DNA from: Melampsora larici-populina 98AG31
Lineage: Eukaryota > Basidiomycota > Pucciniomycetes > Pucciniales > Melampsoraceae
Direction of reading: 5' to 3'
Length of the DNA: 64,000 nucleotides
Assembly: GCF_000204055.1 (NCBI RefSeq)
Contig: NW_006768766.1
Span: 1,958,261-2,022,260, forward strand
Position 1 is the stretch's first letter; each line of letters opens with the position of its first letter. The position numbers were made by a program, and so were the translations under genes. Below the pieces are notes generated by a model that made no database searches, had not been told where the DNA came from, and saw nothing but the letters and a program-made list of their open reading frames with translations. Shown piece after piece: positions 44,345 to 56,606 of this stretch.

Positions 44345-44605
44345 TGATAAGATGGATCACAGCTGATATAGAAATGTTAGTTGATATAGGAAAGGTAAGA
44401 TTGCATACTTGTATAACTAACCTGATATAGAAATGTTAGTTGATATAGGAAAGGTGAGGAAAGACCAATCCATCTACAACCAAATCTACAATAGATATAT
44501 AACAATATGCTAATAGGTTATAAAGATATTGATAGAGAGAAATGTAATTAGCATAACAACATGATGTCATTTACAATCACTGTCACATAATAGACATCCA
44601 TAACA
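44345..44605 (-). repeat. Copia 5' LTR
   Basis: 261 bp; by eye it differs from 21,079-21,339 only at one base (GATGGATC here, GAAGGATC there). It is followed by TATAC. In element orientation it drives transcription toward gag. Confidence 0.93.
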
Positions 44606-44610
44606 TATAC

Positions 44611-47499
44611 TTTGTTTTCAATCTCTACGCTCTGGTTCCTTAGTGGTTTGAGACTGACTTTCCCACCGCATATCCTGTAAAACCAGGTACACATATTAGC
44701 TTATCATTTATCTTATTTTGTTTCATAATAGTGGTTATGGTTCAGTCGTTAGAGTGATTTGGTACTGACTTTCCCCCCTCATATCCTTCAGGACCAGTCT
44801 TCTTTACTGGGCTTATCTGTTGGTTTTGTAATTCATAGACTCATTTGGGTTCTAGAAAAACCTGTCCTGATGTGCTTCACAGTATCCCTTTGTTGTGTTT
44901 CAAGTGAAGGTTATACAAACCTTGCAACAAGCATTTCAAACAATTGACTACATGTATTGCAATGGCTATGTACTTGGGAAATATTCATGAAGCTGTTTAA
45001 CATTAGCGGATGAGGAATTTTGTCCCTAGGATCCATGTTCACATCTGGGAACCTCTATAATGCTGGCAGTGAGCTATATAGATATGATCATTATAGATGA
45101 CAATGATAATGAACAAGACTTGCCACTGTGTATATAAATCCTTTTCTGATACATTTCAAAGAGTTTGAGTCAGACATCTTACAAGGTTAGGTGGCCAGCT
45201 CCTAAGACACAAATGGATTCATAGAAAGCTGAAGCCCAATGGCATATCAGATTCAGTCAGCACACAACACTGACAAGTACAACACAAGCATGACAACAAG
45301 AAAATCAAGAGAACACAGCACTGTCCTGGGAACAACCAGCATGTCAAAAGACATTGTGAAGATAAATCAGCTACAGACCAATAGAGTGTTGGTGTTGTGC
45401 TTAAGGCTTTCTGGAAAGATTTGAGAAATTTCTTACATAGAGCATGGTGTGCTTCCAAACCCATCAACATCTTGAACTCTTATCTGTGGATCAAACTCTG
45501 ATTTCTTGATGACAAGATTTTCTTAATCTTAGGTGTAAGTAAACAATTCCAAGAAAGATGTTGAAATATGTGAAATGCTTTATTTGAACAAAAATGGGAA
45601 ACTCAAAAGTTGAAATTTAAGTTTTGAATGAATTTTTCATTACTGTATAAGTTTCTCCATCACATTTTTTGGTTTCATGTCAGTTGATTTGATTGCTTCA
45701 GGTCAATCCTGGCTCAAAGATACACTAAAAGCTCTATAGAAACAAAATCAAAATCATATTGGTCAAGTTGAAAACCCCCTCTTGTTAGTTTCAGAAGAAA
45801 ATAAGATGACTTGCTTTTCATCTTGGATGGTAAATTTACCAGTGATGATTGAATTGATCAACACAAATTTCACCCTAAGCTTCAGGATGGCTTGATGTTC
45901 AGGCTCAATAGATGCTGAGCAAGCAACATCAGATTTATGTATATCTGTTGTTCACTGCAAGAAAACTTCAGTCCAGTATAGGTGAAAATGATGGTGAAGG
46001 TAACCTTTTAATGCTGGAAAACATATATCTATCCTCCATGGCTGATTGTATCAGATGGTAAGTGTTCAAAAAACCTTCCACAAACTGAAACAAAGAGAGT
46101 ACCACCTTGTTAGGACTGTCCTGTGGGTGTGAGACGAGGGCTGGTTGGGTCTTTCTACCAGGATCTACTCTAGTTATGCAGATTGTCGGATGAAGAGAAA
46201 AGAGAGATGTACAATATGAATGGAGTATAGTATAGACTCTAATCTGTGACATGTAGTACTGGGCCTTTCACCGCTCTGTTATCTAAGTGAGATCATAACA
46301 CACCTGTATTTTTACGCCCAAACTCCCTCTTGAAAGTTCTGCGTTCCTCCCCGGGTAGCATTAAAAAACCCCGTGGGGAAAAAGCTTACCCTCTCATTTC
46401 TTTCTCCGCGTCCTTCTATGTCTATTTGCTGCGTCGGGAAATTTTGTATCAAATTGATCTAATAATTCCTTGCTGTTTTCTACCTGCTACTTCATCATTG
46501 ATCCATAATCCCAAGTCAATATTGGATACATTCACAATTCTAAGACAATTTGATTTGAGCCAACCATCACATTAGAAAATGTTTAAGGTGTAATTTGGTG
46601 ATCCACTAGCTGTTCCTCAGCATTGATAAGCTGGTTTTATCTAGTCAAGGTGTAATCAAAACCACTATCTAGCAGTAGTCAAAGTATTCAAAAGGACACC
46701 CAAGATCACAGTGAACACCACATGTGGTATGTGTAAACAGATTAAACCCAGGAGAGAGCTCAAAAAGAGCCTTGGATTGTCACCACCCTTTATAGGGGCC
46801 TCCCAGGGTCCTGTGGTAATCCACAAGTCACTTAAATATTAACTTCATACCAACATATACTTTACAAATGAGTTCATGACCTTTTTTTAACTTCACATTT
46901 CTATATGAATGATCTGTCCGTGATCTGAATTATGCATATGGCCGAGGATCCAAGGGTGAATTGGTCCATTGAATTCAAGGAATAAAAGTTCTCAAAGGGA
47001 CCTTACTTTTCTGATGATGAGCTGTAGATTGATCCTGTTGAGTTAAGTTCTTCTTGAGAAGCTGTCCTGACGACTTCAGAATCAAAAGGATCTACAACTG
47101 CTGTCTCTGACAAACAAACATGAAACCATATCTTGAAACCTTTTAGAATTGGCCAATGTGACTTAATTATCCATCAAAAGATATGCATAATTTAAACCTT
47201 GAAAGATATGGGAGGAATCAAATCTCTAAGTGATACCCTATCAATTCTCAGAAATAAGAGTGATACGCGCCCACAGAGCCACGACCCATTACAACCTTTT
47301 CACACAGCACTAAAGAGAGGCAGATAGCAGCTGTTTACACTTGAGATCAAAGTGTGAAAAGATCACAAAGCATATGATTTGCTTTTGTTTATTATCTATA
47401 TTGACATCTTCAAAGTGATTCAAGGGAAGACCTTTAAACCTTTTCAGCCGTAAGCATTATGTTTATTGCAATCAATTGAATTAGATTTAAAGTTGAATC
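44611..47499. other. 2.9 kb of degenerate repeats without a recognisable gene
   Basis: No supported coding sequence. A roughly 100-bp segment (GACTGACTTTCCCACCGCATA) at 44,645 is repeated, diverged, near 44,760. A stretch near 44,935-45,010 resembles the edge of the interspersed repeat at 23,621-23,947. The last 100 bp before 47,500 probably belong to the 3' UTR of the F-box gene. Confidence 0.5.
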
Positions 47500-49191
47500 T
47501 TAGGGTCTGAAGGGTATTGCATCATGTAAAAAAAGCTTCTCATTGGCGTCAAACCGAAAAACCTTGAATCTGATATTATTAGATTTACAGAACTTTCTCA
47601 ATTTAGTCACTACATCATGCAGATCGTCTTCAAGTCGCGTCTCTTCTTCTATCTTTATAGTAAACTTCTTGAGATTAAGAAACTCGTTGCCGGTGATGAA
47701 GTCAGGAAGTGCCAATAATGTAGCTCTCTGATTATCTGGATCATGATCCGAGTCATAATCTACATGGTAATAAAAGGTGAGATGGCGAAGTTTTTTGCAA
47801 TTGGAAAAGCTGTGCATGAATTGAAATCTACTGTAAGACCATATGGTCAAATGAGTTAAAGCCGGGAGACAAAATTGATTGAGCGCCTGGTTGTCCGATC
47901 CCAAGAAACTGGACTCTTCATGGATTTTAAGTTCTAGATGAGTAAGTTGAGAACCCCAGGCACTGAGAAACTGAGGCACATCTGACAAACAAAGATTGAC
48001 ACAATCAAGGATGATAAGGCCGACTAAGTGAGGAGGTGGTTTATGATAGGCCCAAGAGGTGTCTATGACGTTGACTTCCTTCAGAATAAGTTGTTTGAGA
48101 TCTTTGAGATTAGAAATAGTGGTAGCAAGAGTTTCAACCTCGGATCGGTCATCAGCCCCAGCATACGCCCCAACATACGTGAGCTCGAGGAATTCGAGAA
48201 GTGGGCAATGTGTGATGGGCTCAATGACACACTCTGCCAAAATGGATATGACAAGTGGACCTCGGATTGTAAGATGTTGAAGACGCTTGAGATCGGAAAA
48301 CAACGAAATTAAATTTCGACGGAGGTTATTCGTATGTTTTGTTGTGAGGGGTTCGTTCCCATCGGCCGGACAATCGAGGCACAGCGCGGTAAGATTTTGA
48401 CAATAAGAAAGCACTGTTGAGAGGTTTTTAGGACCGAGACCAAATATGTCGCTCAAGAAATTGTGTCTCTCCGTAGGCATAGCCATATTCATACAAAGAT
48501 ACATGCATCCATTAGTCGAGACGTTTAGATTGTCAGAATGGACCCGATCAACTTGACTAAAATCCATATCCTGTTCGATAAATTTGATTTTGTTAACATC
48601 GGAAGATCGGAGTGAATACCGGGTTTGATTTTTGCCTCTGACCGAGAACCTTTGAAACCATTCCGATCTTAACCCCACTTTTAATGCTTTAACATGTGAT
48701 CCGTGTTTTGGCAGAATCTCCTCAGTCCAGATGGACATTGGACTCGATAATCCGGAAGGAAACTGGAGGGACTGGAGCGCCGGTGTAGCGAAATACAGGG
48801 ATAGCAAAGGATATTATATGATGATCAGTACATATCAGGGATTTGTCTGGGTAGCTTCGATATACCAGATTCAACTCACCCTCCATATGATAGGTAAACA
48901 GATAGAGTAGATCCTACGATTCACAACGGAAAATGCTTGAAAGCTAGTCATGATAGGAGATTCGGGTTTGTGTTGATAGACCCATACTGAAGTCTTCTTT
49001 CCCGAAGTGAGATTGATGCTTTGCTCGATCTTCTTGCAACGATTGTTCTCAGTTGTGACGGGGTCATCAAGAAGATATCTTGCAATTGCGAGAAGTATCT
49101 CATATGGTAGACGAGAAAATGTATCTTCATGAGTGTGTAAAGCTGCTTGACTTGCTGGAAGTTGCTCTTCGGCTTGTCCTGGCTTCTCCAT
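47500..49191 (-). CDS. F-box/LRR protein
   Basis: Two exons, 49191-48880 and 48771-47500, separated by a 108-nt GTGAGT...CAG intron in phase 0, encode 527 residues. The N-terminal third includes an F-box-like segment (TFSRLPYEILLAIARYLL, VNRRIYSICLPIIWR). The rest is a series of leucine-rich segments (LTALCLDCPADG, LQHLTIRGPLVISIL, LEFLELTYVGAYAG, LKQLILKEVNVID, LVGLIILDCVNLCL, LTHLELKIHEES, LTHLTIWSYSRFQF). F-box/LRR proteins act as substrate receptors of SCF ubiquitin ligases, binding Skp1 through the F-box; the target is unknown. It is the intact paralogue of the gene broken at 9,682-13,747 and keeps the same intron position. Such families are expanded and diverse in basidiomycetes. Confidence 0.8.
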
Positions 49192-49977
49192 CTTGATCGA
49201 TGCTATAGTGAGTTCGAAAAGGTCAGATGCGATGAAGATCTAAGATTGAGGAATCAAGGCTTCAGTCCTAATCATCAAAAGAGCGAGCGAACTTGATGGA
49301 CTGTCATCGAGTTCGGGGAGCTCAGACTAAACTCAAGTGCAAATCAACCACAGTACCAAATTTTTACCAATTAGCAGCAGGGTCGACTCCAGGGAATCGT
49401 GCAGTCCTACGCCACCACCACTGTATGAAGAATCAAGATACAATAGGGCGGTTCAAGTTTGTTTTTTAAGACAAGTTTTACGTTTTACAACATGATTGTT
49501 GTCCTTAAAAAAAACCTTAATTTTAAGACCTCCGAGCCATCACTCGAGGTGGCTCGCTGACTTAAAAATTATAACTTGTCTTATAATTTTTTACAACTTC
49601 TGGCTCAAACGCAAAAAAACCGGTGAAAGCCGGTGGTAAGAGGACAGAGGTGCAAAAAAAAAACAAAATCACTGTACCTTAGGTTTCACCACCTTTCACA
49701 TGCTCTGCCCTGCTGTCACCCGCTCGATCACCGGTTCGATCACCCTTTCTCACCGTTTCTCACCCGTTCGATCACCCCTTTTTCCTCCATAACCCTTTTT
49801 CCTCGAATACCCTTTCTCATCCATCTCTCATCCTCAACTTCTCTCATCCATCTCTCATCCTCAACTTCTCTCAACCGTCTCATCCATCACTCAACCAATT
49901 TCAACCAATTTCATTCAATTTCATTCAAGCTCTCAACTCAAGCTCCTATCCTCCTCCTTGATTCAAATCGAAATCAA

Positions 49978-50625
49978 CCTTTTAACTCAAGATCCTATCT
50001 GATTCCATTTCTTTTGATTCACCTCAACCTCAAGATCCTATCTGATTTCATTTCTTTTGATTCATCGTATTCGAATTCTTTTGATTCACCTCAACCTCAA
50101 GATCTTATCTGATTCCATTTCTTTTGATTCATCGTATTCAAATTCTTTTGATTCACCTCAACCTCAAGATCCTATCCGATTTCATTCATATCGATTCATC
50201 ATATTCAAATCACAATCAAGCTTTCGACCTCAAGATCCTATCCGATTTCATTCATATCAATTCATCATATTCAAATCACAATCAAGCTTTCGACCTCAAG
50301 ATCCTATCCGATTTCATTCATATCGATTCATCATATTCAAATCACAATCAAGCTTTCGACCTCAAGATCTTATCCGATCTCATTCATATCGTCTTTTGAT
50401 CATATTCAAATCACAATCAAGCTTTTGACCTCAAGATCTTATCCAATTTCATTCATTTCTTTTGATCATATTCAAATCAAAATCAAGCTTTCGACCTCAA
50501 GATCTTATCCGATCTCATTCATATCGTCTTTTGATCCAAATCGAAATCAAGCCCTTATCCGATTAGCCTAATCAATCAATCAATTTTTCGACCTCAAGAT
50601 CTTATCCGATCGGACAGCTATTTTC
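49978..50625. repeat. 66-bp tandem repeat in the Myb/SANT-like gene's 5' flank
   Basis: Units begin CCTCAAGATCCTATCCGATT and contain CATATTCAAATCACAATCAA, with about nine full or partial copies ending just before the ATG at 50654. The region is C/T-rich on this strand and probably lies in the 5' UTR. The peptide frames across it are artefacts. Confidence 0.8.
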
Positions 50626-50653
50626 ATTCAACTCAAAGCTAGTTTTGGACGCA

Positions 50654-52608
50654 ATGCAAGATCAAGTGAGTTTCCAAGTTTATTCTCCTGTCCAACAATG
50701 ATGGCTAACACCAAACAACTGTTTTAGACTACCCGCAGACCTTGCAGAACTGATGCCCAGGTTGCAGAAGATCTTATTGCTAGTGGATGCACGGGCAAAG
50801 GCAAGCCTACGGCCGCAGAAGTTTGCCGATCACTTAATGCCAGCAAAGCTCGTGCTCGTGGTCAGCCGGTCCAAGCATCAGCATCTCAACCTCAAACTTC
50901 CAGTGTAGCAAAGAAAGCTCGCCGTAAACTCCTATCCCAGCCGCCTCCGTCTTCAGGAGCACCTAGCTCAAAAGCCCCGCGTAAACTAGGTTACATCAAC
51001 CCAAATTTTGATATGGTGGACTGGGAAGAGATTGTTGATCATTTGAGTCGTCCCAACTTCCGGAACGCGATTTTCGGTGGTGGGAGTAAGACCAAAATTG
51101 TTGGACAGGGTGCAAAGGAGTTGTGCAACAACCTAGCCAGTCAAATCAACAACGACTACAATCGGCGCCATAACACTACTGCGATGCGACTCACTGGACG
51201 TGTACTCCAGCTGCAAATCATCCGATACAAAGGCAAATACATGGCGACAAAGCGTAGAGCTCGAGGGACCGGTTTTGGGGTGACTGATGAGGAATGTAAG
51301 CGTGGAATCAAACCAGAAGATAAACTTGAGATGTTATGCCCTATGTATTCAAAGATGGATACGATTTTCAAGGACAAGGCGAACGTCAACCCTTTTGGTG
51401 TGATGGATAGTGGTTTGATTGAGGATGGAGAAGATGAAGAATTAGGAGAAGATGAAGGATTAGGAGAAGATGAGGGATTAGGAGAAGAAGAAGGATTAGA
51501 AGAAGAAGAAGGATTAGAAGAAGATGAAGAATTAGAAGAAGATGAAGAATTAGGAGAAGGTGGAAAATTTGTGGATTTAGGAGAGGATGAAAACTTAGAC
51601 GTCAAGCCTCAAATTCCTTTACTTGGTGCCAAAGAAATTGTCATCTCCAACTCTGAATCTGATCAAGAGCTATTGAACTTCAAGCGCCGCATCAATAGTA
51701 CCAGTGACTACCTGCCTCCCATTTTAACTCCTCCTCTCAATTCACGGATTCGAGCGACTCCAAAGTCTCAGAACGTCAATATCAAACCGGTCAGCAAGAC
51801 ATCTGGAGCCTCGACTTTGACCAAGGCATCTAGCGCCTTGACTAAGGCATCTGCAGCCTCCACTTTGGCCAGCGTTAGCCGACCCACTCGTAAACGGGCT
51901 ACACCAGCGGTCCGCAAGGACAGACTTACATCTGCTGAGCGTGCCTTAGACGACTCGGAAGGTGAAGCCGAGGGAACTATGGCCTTGACTAAGGCATCTA
52001 AAGCCTTGACTTCGACCAAGGCATCTAAAGCCTCAACCTTGAATACAGCATCTGGAGCCTCCACTTCGACCAGCGTTAGCCGTCCCAAACGTAAACGGGC
52101 TACACCAGCGGTCCGCAAGGACAGACTTACATCTGCTGAGCGTGCCTTAGACGACTCGGAAGGTGAAGCCGAGGGAACTATGGCTGTAGTGCCTTATCGA
52201 GGCACTTTAGCAGGTCGCCCGTTGGATCCCTTACCCTCGATAGACCCTTCGAACGTCCGCATCAAAGAGCATAAGCATCCAGTCGCACAAGCCGTCCAGA
52301 GTGGGAACGATGCCAAGATGACCATCCTGAAGGGCAACAGTGATTGGCGACATTCATTTGAAGAGAAGAAGGCCGAAGCCAAAGCCCGTTTGACCGCTGA
52401 GAAGACCAATATCAAGACATCTAGGTTGGACTGGGAAAGAGAGCAATATTATAATGAACGTAATGAAGCTAAGACTTTGGCTGTGGCTACGAAGAAAATG
52501 GAAGAAGCACGCGAGAGAAGTAAAGTTGCAAAGGATTTGGCGCTTGGTGGCAAGTCAGCAGAAGAGGTGCGAGATTATCTCAATGTCATCTTTCCAAAAG
52601 ATGAATGA
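50654..52608 (+). CDS. Myb/SANT-like DNA-binding protein of the PIF/Harbinger element
   Basis: A 12-nt first exon (50654-50665, MQDQ) splices over a GTGAGT...TTTAG intron to 50728-52608, giving 630 residues. The region near residues 90-210 has the Myb/SANT-like pattern seen in transposon partners: DMVDWEEIVDHLSRPNFRNA, FGGGSKTKIVGQGAKELCNN, RVLQLQIIRYKGKYMATKRR, GTGFGVTDEECKRG and MLCPMYSKMDTIFKD. An acidic Glu/Asp-Gly-Leu repeat follows (about 140-195). A basic segment (RKRATPAVRKDRLTSAERAL) occurs twice, as part of a tandem duplication of about 60 codons. The end is a charged coiled-coil-like helix. In Harbinger systems this protein enters the nucleus with the transposase and binds the element ends. 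The convergent partner is at 54066-55483. Confidence 0.75.
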
Positions 52609-54065
52609 TATAACAGGTGTGTAGTATTTATTCCCTTCTATCTTATTCTTTCTGTGTTTTGGAGCCCTTCCTGACTTTGACCCTTCAATTCAGTATCCTT
52701 CAAATCATCAATTTTTATTTATCCATTTGTAATCTTCAGTCTAGCTTTTCGATTCATCCCTCAGACCAGCCTTCTCAAATCTCGCTCTTCTATCTCACTC
52801 AGGACCAGCAACTTTTTGCTCTTCAGTAAATAGTAGCCTTAGTAGCCTTCAATCTTTGTCTTTGTTTCAATCTGATCTCGTTCTTCTATCTCACTCAGAA
52901 TCAGCAACTTTTCGAACTTTTTGAACTTTTTGAACTTCAGTAACTGGTAGCCTTAGTAGCCTTCAATCTTTGTTTCAATTTGATCTCGTTCTTCTATCTC
53001 ACTCAGAATCAGTAATACAATCAAGCAACATGTGTAGCAAGCTCAAAACCAATCAAACCACTTAGCCGACCAAATCATCAAGTATCAAATTCCCATTTCT
53101 CCAATCAAACACTTGGCTCGATTAATTCACAAAACCAATCAAACCACTTCCCAGTTCTCCAATCAAACACATTTGGCTTGTTCGATTCAGTCAAACCACT
53201 TCACCTCTCCACTTTCCATTTCTGAAATCAAACACTCGGCTTGTTCGATTCAGTCAAACCACTTCACCTCTCCACTTTCCATTTCTGAAATCAAACACTC
53301 GGCTTGTTCGATTCAGTCAAGTCCAACATTTCCACATCAACACTTCCACATCATGCAAAACATTGTGCAAAACATCATCCAAACATGAACACTTCCAAAA
53401 ATTCTTGCAATCTACACAGAACCAGGATTTTTATCATTGTTGTGACAGAGAAAAACCCTTATTCTCTCCAGCATAGGATCAAATGGAATATGTATTTTGC
53501 TTTCATAGAGTATTGTTTCTTTTCCTTTCACTCTGAAAAACTAAATTAAACTTCAAAAAAATGTTTCCTTTTTCATTTTCACTTTTGGTACACTCTGTTG
53601 TAGAGTTAAATATGAAAATACATAAAAATATCTTGTCCCTTCTTATGTTTGAGAGAGATCTTTCTTTGCGTGCGATTGAAATGTATTTGGTCAAACCAAA
53701 TATACAATCCTTGTTGACATCGACAGAGAAGAGCTTCTCACGTCGACTTTGATTGAAGAAAATCTGTTCACGTCGACGTCAATTGAGAGTAGTGCTCTCA
53801 TGTCGACGTCGACGTGATATGCGTGTGATCCAAATGTAATCTTACCTTTGTCGAACTAAACATGAAGTCCTTCTATTTGAGCCGAGCTCAACAAGTTGAA
53901 AACAAAAAAGAGACCACAAAAAGAAAGGTAAAATGTGTCAAAGCATAAACCAACAAAAGACCAAAAATAAACATTTCACACAAATGATCAAAGAAAACAA
54001 GGTCATCCTCTTGTAAGAACAATGAAGACAAATAAAAGGTGCAAACATATGACTAAATAAATAAC
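52609..54065. other. Spacer between the convergent PIF/Harbinger genes, with 66-bp repeats
   Basis: No gene is supported. Three tandem units of about 66 bp (TTCGATTCAGTCAAACCACT, CTCCACTTTCCATTTCTGAA) lie at about 53,170-53,325. Near 53,745-53,810 GTCGACG/CGTCGAC motifs form several small dyads. The C/T-rich composition matches the element's left part. Confidence 0.6.
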
Positions 54066-55483
54066 TTATAAATCCACAATTGGGAGACCACCACTTTCCC
54101 AATTGTAAGCCACTGCATGATCCCGTACCATCTCTCTCATCATTTTTCCGCGCTCCACCGCACTCACGTCTAAGTGGTCATCCATGGCCATAATGCTTGA
54201 AACTGCTGGTGCACCTACTTCAGCCAGCATCACTTCCATTTCAATATCACTCCAGGCGTTGCCAAAGTCTGCCAACATATTGTTGAGAATGACACAACAT
54301 CTAATCCATCTCAATACATGATCCATATCCTCCCGCTTGTTCAAAGCTAGCCGTAGGCATTGAAGTGAAGCCCAGCGAAGTTTACATACACCAATTGAAT
54401 GTTCATTACGAATTTGAGCTTTAGCAACACACCAGTTGAATTGCCGATTTCTATCGACTTCGGCAGCCTGTCCTTTGTAAGAAGGGACAACTGTTTCTGT
54501 TGGAGTATAGGCCGAGTCTGCGATCAGGTATTCCCCTGGATGATATCAAAAAGTTGGATTAGTTAGAAATTATCTCAACAGTTCAATTTGGCGAAAATGT
54601 ACACACCTTTGTCAAAATACTTATTGGGATTTGTAGCAATGTCCGACTTGTTGAAAACAGTGCTATCACAGCACGAACCTGGCCAGCCACCATAAACATA
54701 AGTTATTCTCCGATCACAATCGCAGATGACTTGAAGATTGAGCGAGTAGTTATGTTTTCGATCAAAGAATGTCTCGCCATCTAACCCTGGCCTTTGAAAC
54801 AAGGGAATTGTGGTCCCATCCACAAACCCCACACATGCCGGAAAGCCGTCTTGAGCAAGTACATGAGAGATTCCTTGACGTCGTTCCGAGTTGGGCCATT
54901 TCAGGTAAGTCCTTACTTTGTCTAAGATGGCTTCAATGACCCGACGAGTGCAGTTAATCACCGTTCCACGTCCAACCTTGTAATTCCGAGCAAATCTTCC
55001 AACCGAGGCACCGTTTCCGTTGCTTCCCAAACGTTCCAAGGTGATGGCTAATTGGTGTTCTACAGGAGGCGGTGGATTTCGACTTGTGGAAAAGAAGACT
55101 GGGTGGTTTTTGATCATAGCAAGTAGCGCGGCGAAGCCTTCAGGAGAAGTCCGCATCGCTTGTCGAAAATCGGTACGTCGATTGCGCAACATGTCCTTCA
55201 AGTTGAAAGGACTGGCAAGAGGTGCTTGGAAACGTGGCTCCAAGTATCTGGTAGTTGAAATCAAGGTGAGATGATTGGCCCAGTCCTCTTCTTCATCAAA
55301 TAGTAGGTCATATAGCTCTGCATCTTCCGGATCATCAGGGAAAAATAAAGTCCCATCAGTGGGAAGATCGTCGGCGTCATTGCCATCAATGATAGGTAAA
55401 GATATCTGCATGTCCGCATGCGCAAAGATGCACATGTCGGTGAGTTCTTGTATAGTCTTGGCGCGCTGTGATAATCGGGGCAT
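54066..55483 (-). CDS. PIF/Harbinger DDE transposase
   Basis: Exons 55483-54607 and 54535-54066 splice in phase (448 residues). After an acidic N-terminus comes a helix-turn-helix-like region (LERLGSNGNGASVGRFARN, VGRGTVINCTRRVIEAIL). The DDE_Tnp_4-type catalytic domain follows: FPACVGFVDGTTIPLFQRPG (first Asp), FFDRKHNYSLNLQVICD, YGGWPGSCCDSTVF, EYLIADSAYTPT (second Asp) and IRNEHSIGVCKLRWASL (Glu). All three catalytic positions look intact and the frame has no lesion. It would cut the element at its AGGGC ends and insert at 3-bp targets, together with the Myb/SANT-like partner at 50654-52608. Confidence 0.88.
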
Positions 55484-55821
55484 TGAGGTGGTTCAGATGA
55501 TGGTTATGATAGTTATTCGAAGATGGAGAGATGGAAACGATAACACAGAGCGAGACTCAACAGCGGGTTGAGTTATGGGTCTGATCCTTTTTACCAACTG
55601 GACGACCCATGATCAAGCATCTTAGAAAAAAAGAAAAGGTAGCAAAGAGAAAGAGGAAGGCAGTTGAATCTCTCTGTGCCTGTCATGGAAAGACGTTGAA
55701 ACTTATATTTACAACACTTTGAGCAAATCGAGCAGGCTTTTTAGGCATGCTCGCGCCTTAAAAATCATGATTGCTCGGTGAAATTCACCTGCTCGCGGTC
55801 TCAAACTTGAACTGCCCTAAT

Positions 55822-56606
55822 GTGTACTCTAACATGATGCGATACAAGGAGAGCTAGATTTCAACACAAAGTACAAGGATAAGCTAGACCAAGGTGTCTC
55901 AGCAAGCAATCATCGAGAAGCCCTGATAGCTCTGAACAACACCTTGCATCTTATAAAATGATGATAATCAATGGATGTGATCTGATTTGTGGTCAACAGT
56001 TTTGAGTATCGTGATAGTGATACTCGATGTCATCTTTTGTTCCAAATGGTCAACAGGCTCATCGAGTATTGACACTCACAATGTTTCTACAACAGAGTAT
56101 TCACTGAGAGCTCGGGAATGTATAGTTATGCATATCACTGATCCATCTTAAACCTATCAGAACATCAAACGGATGGCCGATCAGTTTTGTTTGCTATACA
56201 TGAACATTGCACTCTCCATAAAATCCCTTATATTTCCTAAAAGTCTATAAAGGAAGCTTGGTATCGAATACTTTGTGAACTGAAAACAATGAAGAAATCG
56301 AAAGCTTGACGATGTGACCAAAGTAATGATTCCTTGGAAATAACAATGCAAACGAAGAGTCGATAAACGAGATGGAAAGTATCTGACTTACAAAAAAGTT
56401 GTAGTTGAACTCAAACAAGATCATAAAGGAGACTGCAAAAATTGTAAAGGCTTCATAAACAAGGGAAGATGCTCAAGAAAAAACGAAGAGATAAGAGAAG
56501 AAAGTAATTCAAGACATGATAAATACTAAAACAAGAACTTAAGGAAGAACAATCCATCAAATAAAACCGAATAACTGCAGGAAACAAATGAAATCAAAAA
56601 ACAAAT
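55822..56606. other. Spacer without a recognisable gene
   Basis: AT-rich sequence outside the Harbinger element, up to the 3' end of the minus-strand gene at 56607. No motif, repeat array or long frame is present. Confidence 0.5.

Larger units (their letters stand above)
21079..44605 (-). mobile_element. Ty1/copia LTR retrotransposon interrupted by two later elements
   Basis: Paired 261-bp LTRs at 21,079-21,339 and 44,345-44,605 begin TG, end CA and are flanked by the 5-bp direct repeat TATAC (21,074-21,078 and 44,606-44,610). By eye they differ at a single position, so the insertion is young. The coding strand is minus. A G-rich polypurine tract (CACGGGGGGAT) abuts the left LTR. About 17.3 kb of the span is a KDZ transposon and 1.19 kb a foldback element; without both, the retrotransposon is about 5 kb, a normal copia length. 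Confidence 0.93.
49445..55818. mobile_element. Two-gene PIF/Harbinger element (6,374 bp)
   Basis: The ends are inverted copies AGGGC(G/A)GTTCAAGTTTG with the 3-bp direct repeat AAT outside (49,442-49,444 and 55,819-55,821). Inside are a Myb/SANT-like DNA-binding gene (plus) and a DDE transposase gene (minus) facing each other. This pair, with 3-bp duplications, defines PIF/Harbinger elements; the usual duplication is TTA or TAA, so AAT is a slight deviation. Both genes have open spliced frames, so the element may be autonomous. Confidence 0.82.

Noticed and set aside
49633..50428. Plus-strand frames of 159 and 123 codons (SSYSNHNQAFDLK repeats)
   Set aside because: Translations of the 66-bp tandem repeat upstream of a real start codon; no known domain.
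51156..52118. Minus-strand poly-Ser/Pro/Asn frame and a second Val/Ala-rich frame
   Set aside because: Antisense shadows of the acidic tract and duplication in the Myb/SANT-like gene.
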